From positions 558,001 through 622,000 of the forward strand of contig NC_079257.1 in assembly GCF_947241705.1 (NCBI RefSeq): a DNA stretch of 64,000 nucleotides, written 5' to 3'. This stretch comes from Saccharomyces mikatae IFO 1815. Its lineage: Eukaryota > Ascomycota > Saccharomycetes > Saccharomycetales > Saccharomycetaceae. Every line of letters begins with the position of its first letter. Within the stretch, counting starts at the first letter, position 1. A program made the position numbers and the translations under genes. Positions 19,189-29,609 of the stretch are shown piece by piece. The notes beneath the pieces were generated by a model, which was given only the letters and a program-made list of their open reading frames with translations, was not told the DNA's origin and did not search any database.

Positions 19189-20136
19189 ATGTTTCAGTTG
19201 ATTGATTCTGTGGCAACACAGAATGGATTGAAAGCTACCTCTGCAAAAATATCACCTGATGGGCAGTTCCTTGCCATAACGCAAGGCCTTAACATCCTGG
19301 TATACGATATTAAGAAGCATGCCATATCACAAACACTGGTCACATCACATGCAAGGCCTTTTTCGGAGTTGTGCTGGTCTCCCGATGGGCATTGCTTAGC
19401 TACTGCATCAGATGATTTTTCTGTGGAAATAATACATTTATCTTATGGGCTGTTGCATACTTTTGTGGGTCATACAGCGCCTGTTATATCTCTGACGTTC
19501 AATAGAAAGGGTAACTTGCTTTTTACGTCCTCAATGGATGAAAGTATCAAGATATGGGACACATTGAACGGGTCCTTGATGAAAACAATATCTGCACACT
19601 CAGAAGCAGTTGTTTCTGTGGATGTACCCTTGAATGATTCTTCCATTCTAAGTTCAGGTTCGTATGACGGGCTCATACGGATCTTCGATGCAGAGACTGG
19701 CCACTGTCTAAAGACGCTGACCTATGACAAGGACTGGAAAAGAGAAAACGGTGTCGTGCCTATCTCTCAAGTCAAATTTTCCGAAAATGCAAGGTATCTC
19801 TTGGTGAAATCACTGGATGGAGTAGTGAAAATATGGGATTGTATTGGGGGTTGCGTAGTCCGTACTTTTCAAGTACAACCACTCGAGAATGGCGTGCTGC
19901 ATCATTCGTGCGGTATGGATTTTCTAAATCCGGAAGATGGAACAACTCCTTTGGTAATCAGTGGTTATGAAAACGGCGATATATACTGTTGGAATTCTGA
20001 TTCTAAAGGTCTCCTGCAATTGCTTGACGGTTCTTTGCATCATCACAATAGTCCCGTCATGAGCATACACTGCATCGGTAACATAATGTGTTCTCTTGCA
20101 TTGAACGGAGATTGCTGTTTGTGGAGATGGGTGTGA
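19189..20136 (+). CDS. SWD3: SWD3, COMPASS WD40 subunit
   Basis: 315 residues from MFQLIDSV at 19189, the known length; the open frame upstream begins only at a TTG. The whole protein is a seven-bladed WD40 propeller, with blades readable by repeats such as LLFTSSMDESIKIWDT, ILSSGSYDGLIRIFD and SLALNGDCCLWRWV. Swd3 is the WDR5 ortholog in the Set1/COMPASS histone H3K4 methyltransferase. It is divergent from UMP1 by 232 bp. An out-of-frame ATG sits eight bases upstream of the start. Confidence 0.95.
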   Translation: MFQLIDSVATQNGLKATSAKISPDGQFLAITQGLNILVYDIKKHAISQTLVTSHARPFSELCWSPDGHCLATASDDFSVEIIHLSYGLLHTFVGHTAPVISLTFNRKGNLLFTSSMDESIKIWDTLNGSLMKTISAHSEAVVSVDVPLNDSSILSSGSYDGLIRIFDAETGHCLKTLTYDKDWKRENGVVPISQVKFSENARYLLVKSLDGVVKIWDCIGGCVVRTFQVQPLENGVLHHSCGMDFLNPEDGTTPLVISGYENGDIYCWNSDSKGLLQLLDGSLHHHNSPVMSIHCIGNIMCSLALNGDCCLWRWV

Positions 20137-20499
20137 AGAACCAGCATTATGTAAATGACAAATGTTTTCTCACGGTTTGACGAACGAACACGTATGTATT
20201 ATATATTATAGATGTTAATAGTTTTTGGGAGGTTGGAACTGCGATGAGGCTGCTCTTGACTTTATTCTTTTTTTTTTTTTTTTCACTAACTGTTTCTAAC
20301 GTGATGAGCAAAATTGCCTTGAAAATTATCAATGCGGAGGAAATCGAGCAGCTTTTATTCTTACTTTACATCTCGAAGAAATCACATTTTAAATTAACTT
20401 CAATAAAGCTAGACGTAGGGCACTTAACAAATCAATTATCAAACAGAATCCTGTTAACCGATTCACTTGTCAAAAAAGAAAGGGGAGTTAATGGGCAGT
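20137..20499 (+). promoter_or_regulatory. SWD3 3' / ECM31 upstream region
   Basis: 363 bp. A run of 16 T at 20268-20283 could act as a nucleosome-excluding element. GCGATGAG at 20241-20248 is an exact PAC motif, unusual for a pantothenate gene. No independent gene supported. Confidence 0.45.
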
Positions 20500-21438
20500 A
20501 TGAATATAACGAAAAGATCTTTGTGTGCTTTCCCTATGCGATTTTACTCTACAGTAAAGAACATCGCCAAATACAACACAATCCAGGACATCAGAAACAA
20601 ATACCTTGCTGGTACACCTTTGTCCATGTGCACCGCACATGACTTCATCACTGCTACATGGGTTAACAAAGCTAATTGTGATTTGCTTCTAGTCGGAGAT
20701 TCTTTAGCGATGACTTCATTGGGTTATGATAGCACAATTACACTTTCGTTGAACGAATTCAAATATCATGTTTCATCTGTGTGCAGAGCTGAAGGTTCTT
20801 CCATGGTGGTTGTAGATATGCCATTCGGTACATTTGAATCTGACATGTCTAAAGGCTTGAAAAATGCCATAGATATCATGAAATTGCACAGTAAAGTCAC
20901 TTCTGTCAAAGTAGAAGTAGGTTTATACAGTACGGACAAATATACCATGAAATATATCGAGGAACTGTGCTCCAGAGGTATCCCTGTTATGGCTCATATA
21001 GGATTAACACCGCAAAAAGTACATTCACTTGGAGGTTATAAGGTGCAAGCAAACAAGAGTCTGTTACAAATGCAGGAGTTGTTCGAAACGGCCAAGCAAT
21101 TGCAAAAAATCGGCTGCTGGTCTATCCTCATTGAATGCGTTCCTCATAAAATGGCTCAATTCATGACATCTAAACTTTCCATACCAACAATAGGTATTGG
21201 TGCAGGTAATGGTACTAGTGGGCAAGTTTTAGTCATATCCGACCTTTTGGGGATGCAAGGTGAATCGGTCCCAAAATTTGTCAAGCAAACTGTAAACATG
21301 GCAGATATTGCAACTCAGGGCTTGAAAGAGTATATTGCTAATGTGGAAGATAGAACATTTCCTGAAAAAGGCCCACACACTTTTAAAGTTAAAGACGAAT
21401 TGTGGAGTGAATTTCTTTCTTCAGTTAACGAAAAATAG
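20500..21438 (+). CDS. ECM31: ECM31 (PAN2-type), ketopantoate hydroxymethyltransferase
   Basis: 312 residues from ATG 20500, which matches the S. cerevisiae length I recall. An in-frame ATG three codons earlier (20491) would give 315; the 20500 ATG has A at -3 and the 20491 ATG has T. The enzyme makes ketopantoate from alpha-ketoisovalerate and methylene-THF, the first pantothenate step. Visible PanB motifs include LLVGDSLAMTSLGYDST, VVVDMPFGTFES, AHIGLTPQKVHSLGG and PTIGIGAG. The first about 25 residues are basic (KRSLCAFPMRFYST), suggesting mitochondrial targeting. Confidence 0.94.
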   Translation: MNITKRSLCAFPMRFYSTVKNIAKYNTIQDIRNKYLAGTPLSMCTAHDFITATWVNKANCDLLLVGDSLAMTSLGYDSTITLSLNEFKYHVSSVCRAEGSSMVVVDMPFGTFESDMSKGLKNAIDIMKLHSKVTSVKVEVGLYSTDKYTMKYIEELCSRGIPVMAHIGLTPQKVHSLGGYKVQANKSLLQMQELFETAKQLQKIGCWSILIECVPHKMAQFMTSKLSIPTIGIGAGNGTSGQVLVISDLLGMQGESVPKFVKQTVNMADIATQGLKEYIANVEDRTFPEKGPHTFKVKDELWSEFLSSVNEK

Positions 21439-21613
21439 TATAAATAGATAAACGTTATCGCATATAGGTACTTTTAAAGAGAAAACCCCCTTGTATTTCA
21501 AACATATTGAGGGCACAAAACAATAAATACATATGTATATATTACGTGCAATAAAGGAACGCCGATCATACTATATAAACACATAAGAAAGTGACCTAGA
21601 GGAAATATGTATA

Positions 21614-22969
21614 TCATACAACCAGTTGATCAAATTTAGTAAAGAATTCTGCAATCGCCTTAGTTGCCCACGAGTTATTGTCATTATCTAGGTAGGCTAA
21701 ATGGCCCCCTAAATCGGTTCCGCAATACAAAATACGAGGGTTTTTTTCTACAATTGAATAAGGCTGATCTGGGCCGACAACAGGATCATCTCTAGAATTG
21801 ATAACTAAAGTAGGAACCTTAATTGTAGCAACTCTGTTTATTGAGCTAGCTGCTTTATAATACTCCATTGCATTTGGAAAGCCTAAAGCAGGTGCAGTAT
21901 ACAATTCATCGAATTCCAGACTCGATTTGAAGTGTTTTGCCTTTATTAAATTTTCAGGGGTGAACATATAGTAGGATGGATTTTTTACTGTAGGAGGATG
22001 GTCGGGATGAGAGCCGTTTGGGACTCCTAGTTCACCCATGTTAACTTGAACGGTTCTTGTTAAAAACTGTGCAATATTTTTGGAAAATAAAGTTTTTGAC
22101 CACCAATCCTCGGTCATTCTAAGCGCTGAAAGGAGAAGGTCCCAAGGATTGCATAAGGTAGCAGCTGCAGATAAAGGTGATTTATCACCTTCTTCACCGA
22201 GATAATTCCCCAACATGGTGGCACCAAAAGAACATCCTACAGCGTATAACTTTCTGTTTGGATGTCTTTGATTTTCTCTTTGCAAAAATTCACGGATATC
22301 CATTGTGTGGTAAGCCGTGAATAAGTTCCTGGTTGTAATTTTGGAGCGTGCACAACCTCTGGTATTTAGCACCACCACTTGAAATTTCCCGCTGCGAGAC
22401 AGGTTTTCAGCAAGAGATCTTATGATCGGTTCATGACTGCCACCGGCAAGTCCATGCAAAATGACTACTAAGGGGAGCTCAATTTCTCTGAGCTCCTTTA
22501 ACTCATTATCCTTCAAATATCTTGTACGTGGTTGTAAACGAGGCCATCCTTCTGGATGCGTCGCTTTTTCGTCTCCGTCGAATTTGCTTTTATCAAAGCT
22601 CATGGTACTTTGATTGAGTTTGTAATCCCTCTTCCAGGAGCTCATAACCCAATCAGCGGTGCAAACTCCATTATCGGAGAATTTGATAATTTCTCTGCCA
22701 TAAAATACAGGAAATTTCTTCGAGAAGTCTGCAGCGTTTAAGTACAACGTTTGTAAAATACCTGTGAACAAGTAAGGACTCAATTTGAAGTGAGCACCAT
22801 TCTTCAAACTTGGAACATATTTGTTAACGAACTGATCAAATTCAATCTGTTCCTTGTTATCTTTTAAACCTAGTTTCATGGAACCATTTTCACCGACAAC
22901 ATGCGAAACAGTACCATTGTATCCCCAATGGAATGGGTTGATAGCTGGCCATTTCGAAACTTCTGACAT
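21614..22969 (-). CDS. EHT1: EHT1, acyl-CoA:ethanol O-acyltransferase / esterase
   Basis: 451 residues, exact family length. An alpha/beta-hydrolase with HGLAGGS oxyanion region (172-178), nucleophile S247 in GCSFGAT, D395 in NSRDDPV and H423 in GGHLAY, the catalytic triad known for Eht1. It makes medium-chain ethyl esters from acyl-CoA and ethanol and also has thioesterase/esterase activity; the protein is found on lipid droplets and mitochondrial outer membrane. Its WGD paralog is EEB1. The AT microsatellite and FZO1 3' end lie upstream. Confidence 0.96.
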   Translation of the reverse strand: MSEVSKWPAINPFHWGYNGTVSHVVGENGSMKLGLKDNKEQIEFDQFVNKYVPSLKNGAHFKLSPYLFTGILQTLYLNAADFSKKFPVFYGREIIKFSDNGVCTADWVMSSWKRDYKLNQSTMSFDKSKFDGDEKATHPEGWPRLQPRTRYLKDNELKELREIELPLVVILHGLAGGSHEPIIRSLAENLSRSGKFQVVVLNTRGCARSKITTRNLFTAYHTMDIREFLQRENQRHPNRKLYAVGCSFGATMLGNYLGEEGDKSPLSAAATLCNPWDLLLSALRMTEDWWSKTLFSKNIAQFLTRTVQVNMGELGVPNGSHPDHPPTVKNPSYYMFTPENLIKAKHFKSSLEFDELYTAPALGFPNAMEYYKAASSINRVATIKVPTLVINSRDDPVVGPDQPYSIVEKNPRILYCGTDLGGHLAYLDNDNNSWATKAIAEFFTKFDQLVV

Positions 22970-23352
22970 GTTTGATTTTTTTTTGCTTGTTTACTTGCAC
23001 AATTATTATTAATTTGGTGATTGAACTCTCAAAAACATTGCGTATTAATAATCAACAGGAAAAATACTCGAGAGCTATTACTTTCAGGGACATCCGATAT
23101 CTTATGCCCTCTTTAATCTTGCACATGCGGAAGATTAAAAAAAAAAAAAGAATCTCGGAACCGGAACGAGGTTGCCCATTTTCTAGTTCCGTTACCGCAG
23201 GATTGCGCAAATCATTTAACAGATACACGGACACAGGGTCCCCATAATTGATGTTTATGTAATTTCGCGTGTAGTGAAGGGAATAGTTAGTTGGAATGAT
23301 AATTATATATATATATATATGTTTTAGAAAGGCTGTCTATTTACAAGGACAT
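22970..23352. other. EHT1 upstream / FZO1 3' intergenic region
   Basis: 383 bp holding the EHT1 promoter. It contains an A12 tract near 23137-23148 and a TA dinucleotide run at 23303-23321. No specific factor site was recognised with confidence. Confidence 0.5.
23303..23321. repeat. (AT)n microsatellite
   Basis: About nine AT units just beyond the FZO1 stop codon, a simple repeat likely variable between strains. Confidence 0.85.
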
Positions 23353-25920
23353 CTAATCAATATCTAGATTAATTTCCTCCACCGTTGCTATTTGAGCCGA
23401 GGTCCCCTCGTACAAGGACTGGAAGAATTTGATTGATAGCAAGTTACTTTCTTTTTTCCTTTCCAATTCTTTCTTAGTTATTTGCTTCTTATCCATGATT
23501 ATTTCACACGACCTTAAAATTTCACGAGTAGGCACACGTAGAACATCACGTACTTCATTCGAAGCTCTTTGGGCGTTGAGGTGGATGTAATCCAGTTCCT
23601 GTAGCTTTCTTTTGTATTTCTTGGAAAGATTCATGGGTAAGGCACGAGGCAGGTCATGGATTAAATAGGTGATTCCTAGTAAGGAACCCACGACTATAAT
23701 TGGGACTGATAACTTCTTGAGTGAGCTCCACGATGACAACTTAATACCGTTTAATATAATGTTTCCTACTACTTTGGTACTCCCTAGGAAGTATAATGTT
23801 AGCGTGGGAATCTTTGATGTGAAAAGTAATGATGGTTTTGACCAATACTGTGTCAGAGGATAATTTTTCAAGCCCAAAGACCTCATTACACCATTCTGAC
23901 CCTCGGTCGATTGATTTTCTATATCCCGCAATGGCGCTGTGACGGGTTTCTGCCAACTTAGATAAGACAAAAACCCCTTCCAACTTGGTGCAAACAAATC
24001 AGCTACTGATAAGGATACTCTTAACCTCTTTCCTATCAAGTGTTTCCTTTTCTTAAACATCAGTTCACTTTTGAAGACACGTTCACACATAAAATCATCA
24101 CCAAGTTCATTTTTACCAATCTCATAAATTTTTTTTACCAGCACATCTGTCTGTTGTTTAGCAAACAATTCACTTGAACTTATTGATTCATCAATCTGAT
24201 CTACAATAAAAGCTTCCGTTGAAAAAATGAAGTCGTAAATTTGAGCAAGCCCTTGGTACTTCGGATACTCGTGCAGTGGAACATCCAATGCATTGAGAAG
24301 CGCTTCTTTCGTATTTATGTAGGTTGCCGCAATTGTTTCCTCGGCCATTTGGTCAACAGAAGTTGTCAAATCATTACACTTTGTCCTGACAATTAATATT
24401 TCAGGTCTCAATGTTTCCAATTGTTCGTTGATTTTTTTTTCTTCTTTGGTATACATCTCCATGTTAGATTTGGAAATCATTGTTATATCGCTCAATAATT
24501 TCGATAAGTATGTTTTAGCAGGCAGTAGTTTAGAGAGTGATCTTTTCTTCAGAACGAAATTGCGCAATGAATCTTCTAGACTGTCAAAGTCCGGATCTGG
24601 ATCATTGTTAGAATATGGATCGTCGTGAGGACTTCCGTCATCATCATCTTCACTACCATTATCGTTATTATACCTTGGCATTTCATCTCCATTCTTAGAA
24701 ACAAAATGGACAAAATCACCCGCACGTTTATGTGTTTCTGGCGACAGGTCACGAATTTGCTTTAGTATTAAGTCTTTACAACGTTGTTTGTCTCTGATTT
24801 TGTCAAATTTTTTCACAACAAAAAACATCAATTTTTTTTCACGAGATGCCAAAGAAATAAACTCCTTGGCTGATAGTGTAAGTTGGTTCTCTGCGTTGAC
24901 AACAAAAATTACCAAATCGATTTCTTCTTGACGGGACATTACCTCAGCGGTTTGTAAGGAGTCCATATTCAGCCCGGGCGAGTCAATCAATGAAATATCA
25001 ACAGTACCATTTCTTAGTAAACTAGTAGAAGCAGGCCTTTTATCGTCCTTTATATAAATCTTTAATAATGCGTATTTTTCGTTTTGGGGAACTAAATCGG
25101 GAAGTTCTTTCAATGTATGGATTTCGTAAGTTTTTGGATTTTGTATTGAGTACATATCAATGGCTTCCTTGAGTGTGGCAGCTATGCCCAGCGGTATAGC
25201 ATGTACTTCCTCAATGCCGTCATTTTCGCGGGCTTCTATTATTTCGGAAAACACATTAGTACATGGTAGTTGATCTTCAGGCAGTAAACGCTGCTTCAGT
25301 AGAGAGTTGCATAGAGCCGATTTACCAGTATTTACATCACCTGTGATGAATACTTTGGAAGAGACATCATCCACTCTTTTTTTCAACGCATTTAAGTGAC
25401 TTGTAACTGAATCGATTTGTGATTGAAATAATTTTGACAGAGCTTCTTTTTCGATGTTGAAATCTTTTTTTTCTTTCGTATTATAATGACCATCTAGCTT
25501 GATATTCAGCTGTAAAACGTGTAATTTCTCCCGCTCATCATTAGCAGCGATAAAGATAGGACGGATATTATTTTCTTCCTGAAGCTGATCCATGAAATGC
25601 TGTGTCTTTAAAATAGACCTTTTTAAAAGTACTCTATTGTTGTTGTAGTTCCACTGACTAAGTTGTGAGGAAATTAAATGCGCTTTTGAGCTGGAGGAAC
25701 GCAATGAGGGCAATAAATCCTCGTCTCTGTGACCTTCTTCACCATCAAACAATGTGGTGTGGTCGTCAGACAGTCTGTGAAAGTTATTACTTAAAAACTG
25801 ACCTTCGTTGCGTGAGTATGTAAGAGTTGGTGGTACCACCGTGACAGTATCATCATCTTGATCTGTGGAGGGTTTGCGCTGTTTATTGCTATTTTCAAAC
25901 TGCCGCTTTTCTTCAGACAT
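23353..25920 (-). CDS. FZO1: FZO1, mitofusin GTPase of the outer membrane
   Basis: 855 residues, exact family length. After a hydrophilic N-terminal heptad region the dynamin-type GTPase carries G1 GDVNTGKS (194-201), G3 in LIDSPGLN and the G4-like VVKKFDKI. A divergent acidic loop (NGSEDDDDGSPHDD) interrupts the domain, and heptad repeats follow. Two closely spaced membrane segments (about 705-755, including IIVVGSLLGITYLIHD) anchor it so that both ends face the cytosol. A C-terminal coiled coil ends in NLDID. Fzo1 tethers and fuses mitochondrial outer membranes with Ugo1 and Mgm1 and is regulated by Mdm30. Confidence 0.97.
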   Translation of the reverse strand: MSEEKRQFENSNKQRKPSTDQDDDTVTVVPPTLTYSRNEGQFLSNNFHRLSDDHTTLFDGEEGHRDEDLLPSLRSSSSKAHLISSQLSQWNYNNNRVLLKRSILKTQHFMDQLQEENNIRPIFIAANDEREKLHVLQLNIKLDGHYNTKEKKDFNIEKEALSKLFQSQIDSVTSHLNALKKRVDDVSSKVFITGDVNTGKSALCNSLLKQRLLPEDQLPCTNVFSEIIEARENDGIEEVHAIPLGIAATLKEAIDMYSIQNPKTYEIHTLKELPDLVPQNEKYALLKIYIKDDKRPASTSLLRNGTVDISLIDSPGLNMDSLQTAEVMSRQEEIDLVIFVVNAENQLTLSAKEFISLASREKKLMFFVVKKFDKIRDKQRCKDLILKQIRDLSPETHKRAGDFVHFVSKNGDEMPRYNNDNGSEDDDDGSPHDDPYSNNDPDPDFDSLEDSLRNFVLKKRSLSKLLPAKTYLSKLLSDITMISKSNMEMYTKEEKKINEQLETLRPEILIVRTKCNDLTTSVDQMAEETIAATYINTKEALLNALDVPLHEYPKYQGLAQIYDFIFSTEAFIVDQIDESISSSELFAKQQTDVLVKKIYEIGKNELGDDFMCERVFKSELMFKKRKHLIGKRLRVSLSVADLFAPSWKGFLSYLSWQKPVTAPLRDIENQSTEGQNGVMRSLGLKNYPLTQYWSKPSLLFTSKIPTLTLYFLGSTKVVGNIILNGIKLSSWSSLKKLSVPIIVVGSLLGITYLIHDLPRALPMNLSKKYKRKLQELDYIHLNAQRASNEVRDVLRVPTREILRSCEIIMDKKQITKKELERKKESNLLSIKFFQSLYEGTSAQIATVEEINLDID

Positions 25921-26561
25921 GTTGTTAAAAAGAGTCTACCGATCTGACTTTATTCCTATGTGTTATATGAAGTCACCCTGTGTTCTAGTGTACTTTCCTT
26001 TGTTTGTCAACGGCTTAAATAGTCTTGTATTTACATTGTTTCAATAATGTCATCGTTCGCCTCAATTATTATTTGTCCGGTCCTATTCATCCACAGGAAT
26101 ACTATCTTTACCCGGCCAGTTCCTTTTTTTTGTATGTAAATTAGCGTGCGTTCGTTTGTTGTTAGCACAAGGTATTTTTACTAGCGCCATGAGCTACTAA
26201 TACAAGAATAATTTAATCATAATGGGACTAAGATGTAGTATAAAAGGCAGAAAGTGGTTGGTATCTCATTCATTTTTAGACATGAAGGGGATGAGAAATG
26301 TGATGTTCAATTGTTGCGACGCCGTCAATATTTTTAAAAGGGCTCTCTCGCGAGTGTTCACGTTAAATATTCTTTCGGAAACTTTCAACCCAGACAATCT
26401 GTCATCTGGAAAAAAACGACACAAACTCTTTAATAAAAACAATTACAATTCTGAAAATATATGAGCAGTATGATTAGGCTAGTAAAATTCAATTAGAAAG
26501 ATTGATCTTGGTATTCTATCAGAGGAAAGACCTTCAAGTACCGGAGGACAGATAAAGAGCG
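25921..26561. promoter_or_regulatory. FZO1/DTR1 divergent promoter with Reb1 and MSE-like sites
   Basis: 641 bp. TTACCCG at 26108-26114 is a Reb1 core nearer FZO1. GACACAAA at 26418-26425 matches the middle sporulation element core (GNCRCAAA) bound by Ndt80 and Sum1, about 137 bp upstream of DTR1, which is known to be sporulation-specific. An 80-codon ATG frame (26222-26464) overlaps the MSE and has no family resemblance. Confidence 0.55.
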
Positions 26562-28280
26562 ATGGAAGGCAAACCGTTTCAAAAAAGAAAATTAGGTTTG
26601 CAAATAAACTCGCAAGATAGTGGAACAAGCCAGACAACATTTCACTCGACTCAAGATTTAGTAGACGATGTAATTAATGAAAGCTGGGATCGTGTAAATC
26701 AAGGGAATAATGATGCAGGCAAGCAGATTTTTCATGATCAGGTAGATTCTTCCCCGTCCTTATCGGCACAGAAAGCGAATACGAAAGAGGAAGAGGTAGC
26801 TATCAAGTCATCGAACTCACAATCAACAGACCCTCTTGCAGACACTCGAGAAAATATTCCATACACGTATTTTAGCAAGGATCGAAGGTTAATTATTTTT
26901 GGTATTATCATTTTTATAGGGTTTTTGGGCCCAATGTCAGGAAATATATACATTCCAGCGTTACCTCTGTTACAAAGAGAATTTGGTGTAAGTGCAACGA
27001 CGATAAATGCTACAGTTTCTGTATTTATGGCCGTTTTCTCAGTAGGCCCACTCTTTTGGGGCGCTCTTGCAGATTTTGGAGGAAGAAAATTCCTATATAT
27101 GGCATCGTTATCACTAATGTTAATTGTTAATATACTATTAGCTGCCGTACCGGTGAATATTGCGGCGCTCTTCGTATTGAGAGTTTTCCAAGCTTTCGCT
27201 TCCAGTTCTGTAATTTCTTTGGGGGCCGGCACCGTAACAGACGTTGTTCCTCCCAAACACAGAGGAAAGGCAATAGCGTACTTCATGATGGGCCCAAATA
27301 TGGGTCCCATCATAGCACCTATTGTTGCTGGACTAATTTTAATGAAAGGAGATTACTGGAGATGGCTTTTTGGTTTCACTGCTATTATTGCAGGAATAGC
27401 GTTAATCTTGGTAAGTGCGCTTCTTCCAGAAACATTGCGTTGTATTGTTGGCAATGGGGATCCTAGATGGAGTGAAAAAAAGAATGAATCAAAGAATAAA
27501 GAACATTCATCCGTGAAAGGAAATGAAATATTACGTTGGCATCTATTCCCAGACATGGGTATTCGCAAACCAGTCACTAATGATCAATTTTTTCGACAAA
27601 AATTTCCAAAACCACCTAAAGCAGGTATAACTCTATACTGGAAAATGATTAAATGTCCCCCAATTTTAATTACATCAATCAGCACTGCACTTTTATTTTC
27701 CAGTTACTATGCCTTTAGCGTTACATTTTCATATTATCTTGAAAATGACTACCATTTTACTATGTTAGAAATTGGTGCTGCTTATGTCTGTCCAGGTGTA
27801 GCCATGTTACTAGGATCTCAATCTGGTGGCCACCTTTCAGATTATCTTCGCTCACGCTGGATCAAAAGTCATCCCGAAAAGAAGTTTCCTGCAGAGTGTC
27901 GTTTATTATTAAATCTAGTTGGGATTTTACTAACGATATGCGGTACAGTTGGATATGGTTGGTCGATCTTCTTTCATTATCACTTTGTAGTTCTTTTGGT
28001 TTTCTCTGCTCTCACTGCTTTTGGTATGACCTGGTGTAGCAACACCTCAATGACATATCTCACTGAGTTATTCCCTAAAAGAGCCGCTGGGACTGTCGCG
28101 GTTAGTAGTTTCTTTAGAAACATTGGTGCAGCGGTAAGTTCTGCTATTATCTTACAACTTTGTAGAGCAATGGGAGTTGGGTGGTGTTTTACCGGGCTGG
28201 GTATGTGCAGCTTGATATCTTTGATTGGGATGTTGTATCTAATCATTTCTCAAAGAAAATATACTCCGGAAGATTTTTAA
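26562..28280 (+). CDS. DTR1: DTR1, dityrosine/bisformyl-dityrosine MFS transporter
   Basis: 572 residues. About 110 hydrophilic N-terminal residues precede 12 membrane segments. The MFS signature between TM2 and TM3 reads WGALADFGGRKFLYM, and FLGPMSGNIYIPALP in TM1 is typical of the DHA1 drug:H+ antiporter branch. Dtr1 is a known prospore-membrane transporter that exports bisformyl dityrosine for the outer spore wall layer. Divergent from FZO1, convergent on RPS6B across 260 bp. Confidence 0.95.
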   Translation: MEGKPFQKRKLGLQINSQDSGTSQTTFHSTQDLVDDVINESWDRVNQGNNDAGKQIFHDQVDSSPSLSAQKANTKEEEVAIKSSNSQSTDPLADTRENIPYTYFSKDRRLIIFGIIIFIGFLGPMSGNIYIPALPLLQREFGVSATTINATVSVFMAVFSVGPLFWGALADFGGRKFLYMASLSLMLIVNILLAAVPVNIAALFVLRVFQAFASSSVISLGAGTVTDVVPPKHRGKAIAYFMMGPNMGPIIAPIVAGLILMKGDYWRWLFGFTAIIAGIALILVSALLPETLRCIVGNGDPRWSEKKNESKNKEHSSVKGNEILRWHLFPDMGIRKPVTNDQFFRQKFPKPPKAGITLYWKMIKCPPILITSISTALLFSSYYAFSVTFSYYLENDYHFTMLEIGAAYVCPGVAMLLGSQSGGHLSDYLRSRWIKSHPEKKFPAECRLLLNLVGILLTICGTVGYGWSIFFHYHFVVLLVFSALTAFGMTWCSNTSMTYLTELFPKRAAGTVAVSSFFRNIGAAVSSAIILQLCRAMGVGWCFTGLGMCSLISLIGMLYLIISQRKYTPEDF

Positions 28281-28286
28281 GAAATA

Positions 28287-28297
28287 ATTTATGTTTA
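28287..28297 (+). other. Exact ARS consensus match (candidate replication origin)
   Basis: ATTTATGTTTA fits the 11-bp ACS WTTTAYRTTTW at every position and lies in the DTR1/RPS6B convergent gap, the usual location for origins. A single ACS match is not sufficient for origin activity. Confidence 0.35.
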
Positions 28298-28540
28298 GCT
28301 ATTGAACTCAGTTTTCGTAGAAATTCTTAACGTTAAGGAAAACTTTTCTGTTAAATTGCTGTCACACATCACAGCGAGAAAAACATGAAAAAAGAAAAGG
28401 ATCTTAAGTAGTTTACAAATTAGGTGCATCTGAAACTTCAAAGAATAAAATCGAAGTTATAGTTAATTGTATTGAATTAAGCCAAAAGTATATATATCTA
28501 AGAGGAAAAAGTATAAAAATTATGCAGGTCCAAGACATAC

Positions 28541-29609
28541 TTAAGCCTTCAAAGAAGAAGCTCTTCTCTTTCTGATTTCAGCCTTTTCTGCTTTTCTTTC
28601 AGACAATCTCTTAGCCAACAATTGAGCGTATTCAGCAGCAGCTTCTCTTTGAGCTTGAGCGTTTCTGACTTTCAAAGCTCTTTGATGTCTCTTTCTTTGC
28701 AATCTTTGAGGAGTGACTAATCTTTGAATCTTTGGAGCCTTAGTGTAAGTCTTTTCACCCTTGGTAACTTCTCTTCTGATGACAAAATCACGAACATCAT
28801 CTTCCTTGGACAAACCGAAGAACTTTCTGATGTTGTTAGCTCTCTTTGGACCTAATCTTTTTGGAACAGTGGTGTCAGTTAGACCTTCCAATTCTTGCTC
28901 ACCCTTCTTGATAATGACCAAAGCCAAAACAGCCAAATCTGGGCCAACAATGGCACCTCTGACGGACTTTCTCTTTCTTTCACCATCACGTCTTGGTCTG
29001 TAACAAGAAACGTTCTTGGTCAACAACAACTTGATTCTGGTTGGCAACAAAACACCTTGTTTCATTGGGAAACCTTGTTTGTCGTTACCACCAGAGATCT
29101 TGAAGACGTAGCCCTTGAATTCATCACCAACGGCTTCACCATCGACTTCTTGACCGATTCTCTTGTCGAAGAAAACACGGATACGGTGTTCATCATCAAT
29201 TTCGAAGGTCTTTTGAGACCCGTTGACTGGGTAAGAAATGTTCAACTGTTGAAAAAAACGCCTGTTAGTAAAATTATAGAAGCCAATATAGTTTCTATTG
29301 AATTCCAACAAAATTCCTGCCCAGTTTTCATTAAAAAGTTGGTTTCAAGTTTCATGAACAATACTAAAGCCTATTCGTAAATTTCATGTTTCCATTCATT
29401 ACTTTAAACTAGTGAAAGAATACCTCTTCGAAGTGTCAGCAGTTGCATAACAAAACGTACTACTCGTTTGTAAAAGGTATTATTCTAACAATTTCTGTTG
29501 CGGTTTCCTTATCCGTTGGTAGATGTTTCTTTAACTGCCGAGGGCAGTCCACTAAGCACCTGCAGATTTATTAGAATTCAAATGATAGGGTGATGTTACA
29601 TACCTTCAT
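28541..29609 (-). CDS. RPS6B: RPS6B, 40S ribosomal protein eS6 (spliced)
   Basis: Join of exon 1 (29604-29609, ATGAAG) and exon 2 (28541-29245) gives 236 residues, the family length. The intron is 29246-29603. Sequence is standard eS6: [16 protein letters not shown] at the start, Lys/Arg-rich centre, and a C-terminal RRASSLKA with the two serines (232, 233) phosphorylated through TORC1 and Ypk3. Codon use is strongly biased, as expected for a ribosomal gene. The paralog RPS6A lies elsewhere. A Rap1 site lies about 300 bp upstream. Confidence 0.97.
29246..29603 (-). other. RPS6B intron
   Basis: 358 nt. The 5' site GTATGT (29603-29598), branch TACTAAC (29270-29264) and 3' CAG (29248-29246) are all canonical. 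Branch-to-AG spacing is short, about 16-18 nt. Confidence 0.95.

Noticed and set aside
26222-26464. 80-codon ATG frame between FZO1 and DTR1
   Set aside because: It overlaps the DTR1 promoter and MSE-like site, is Cys/Lys-rich without a pattern, and resembles no family.
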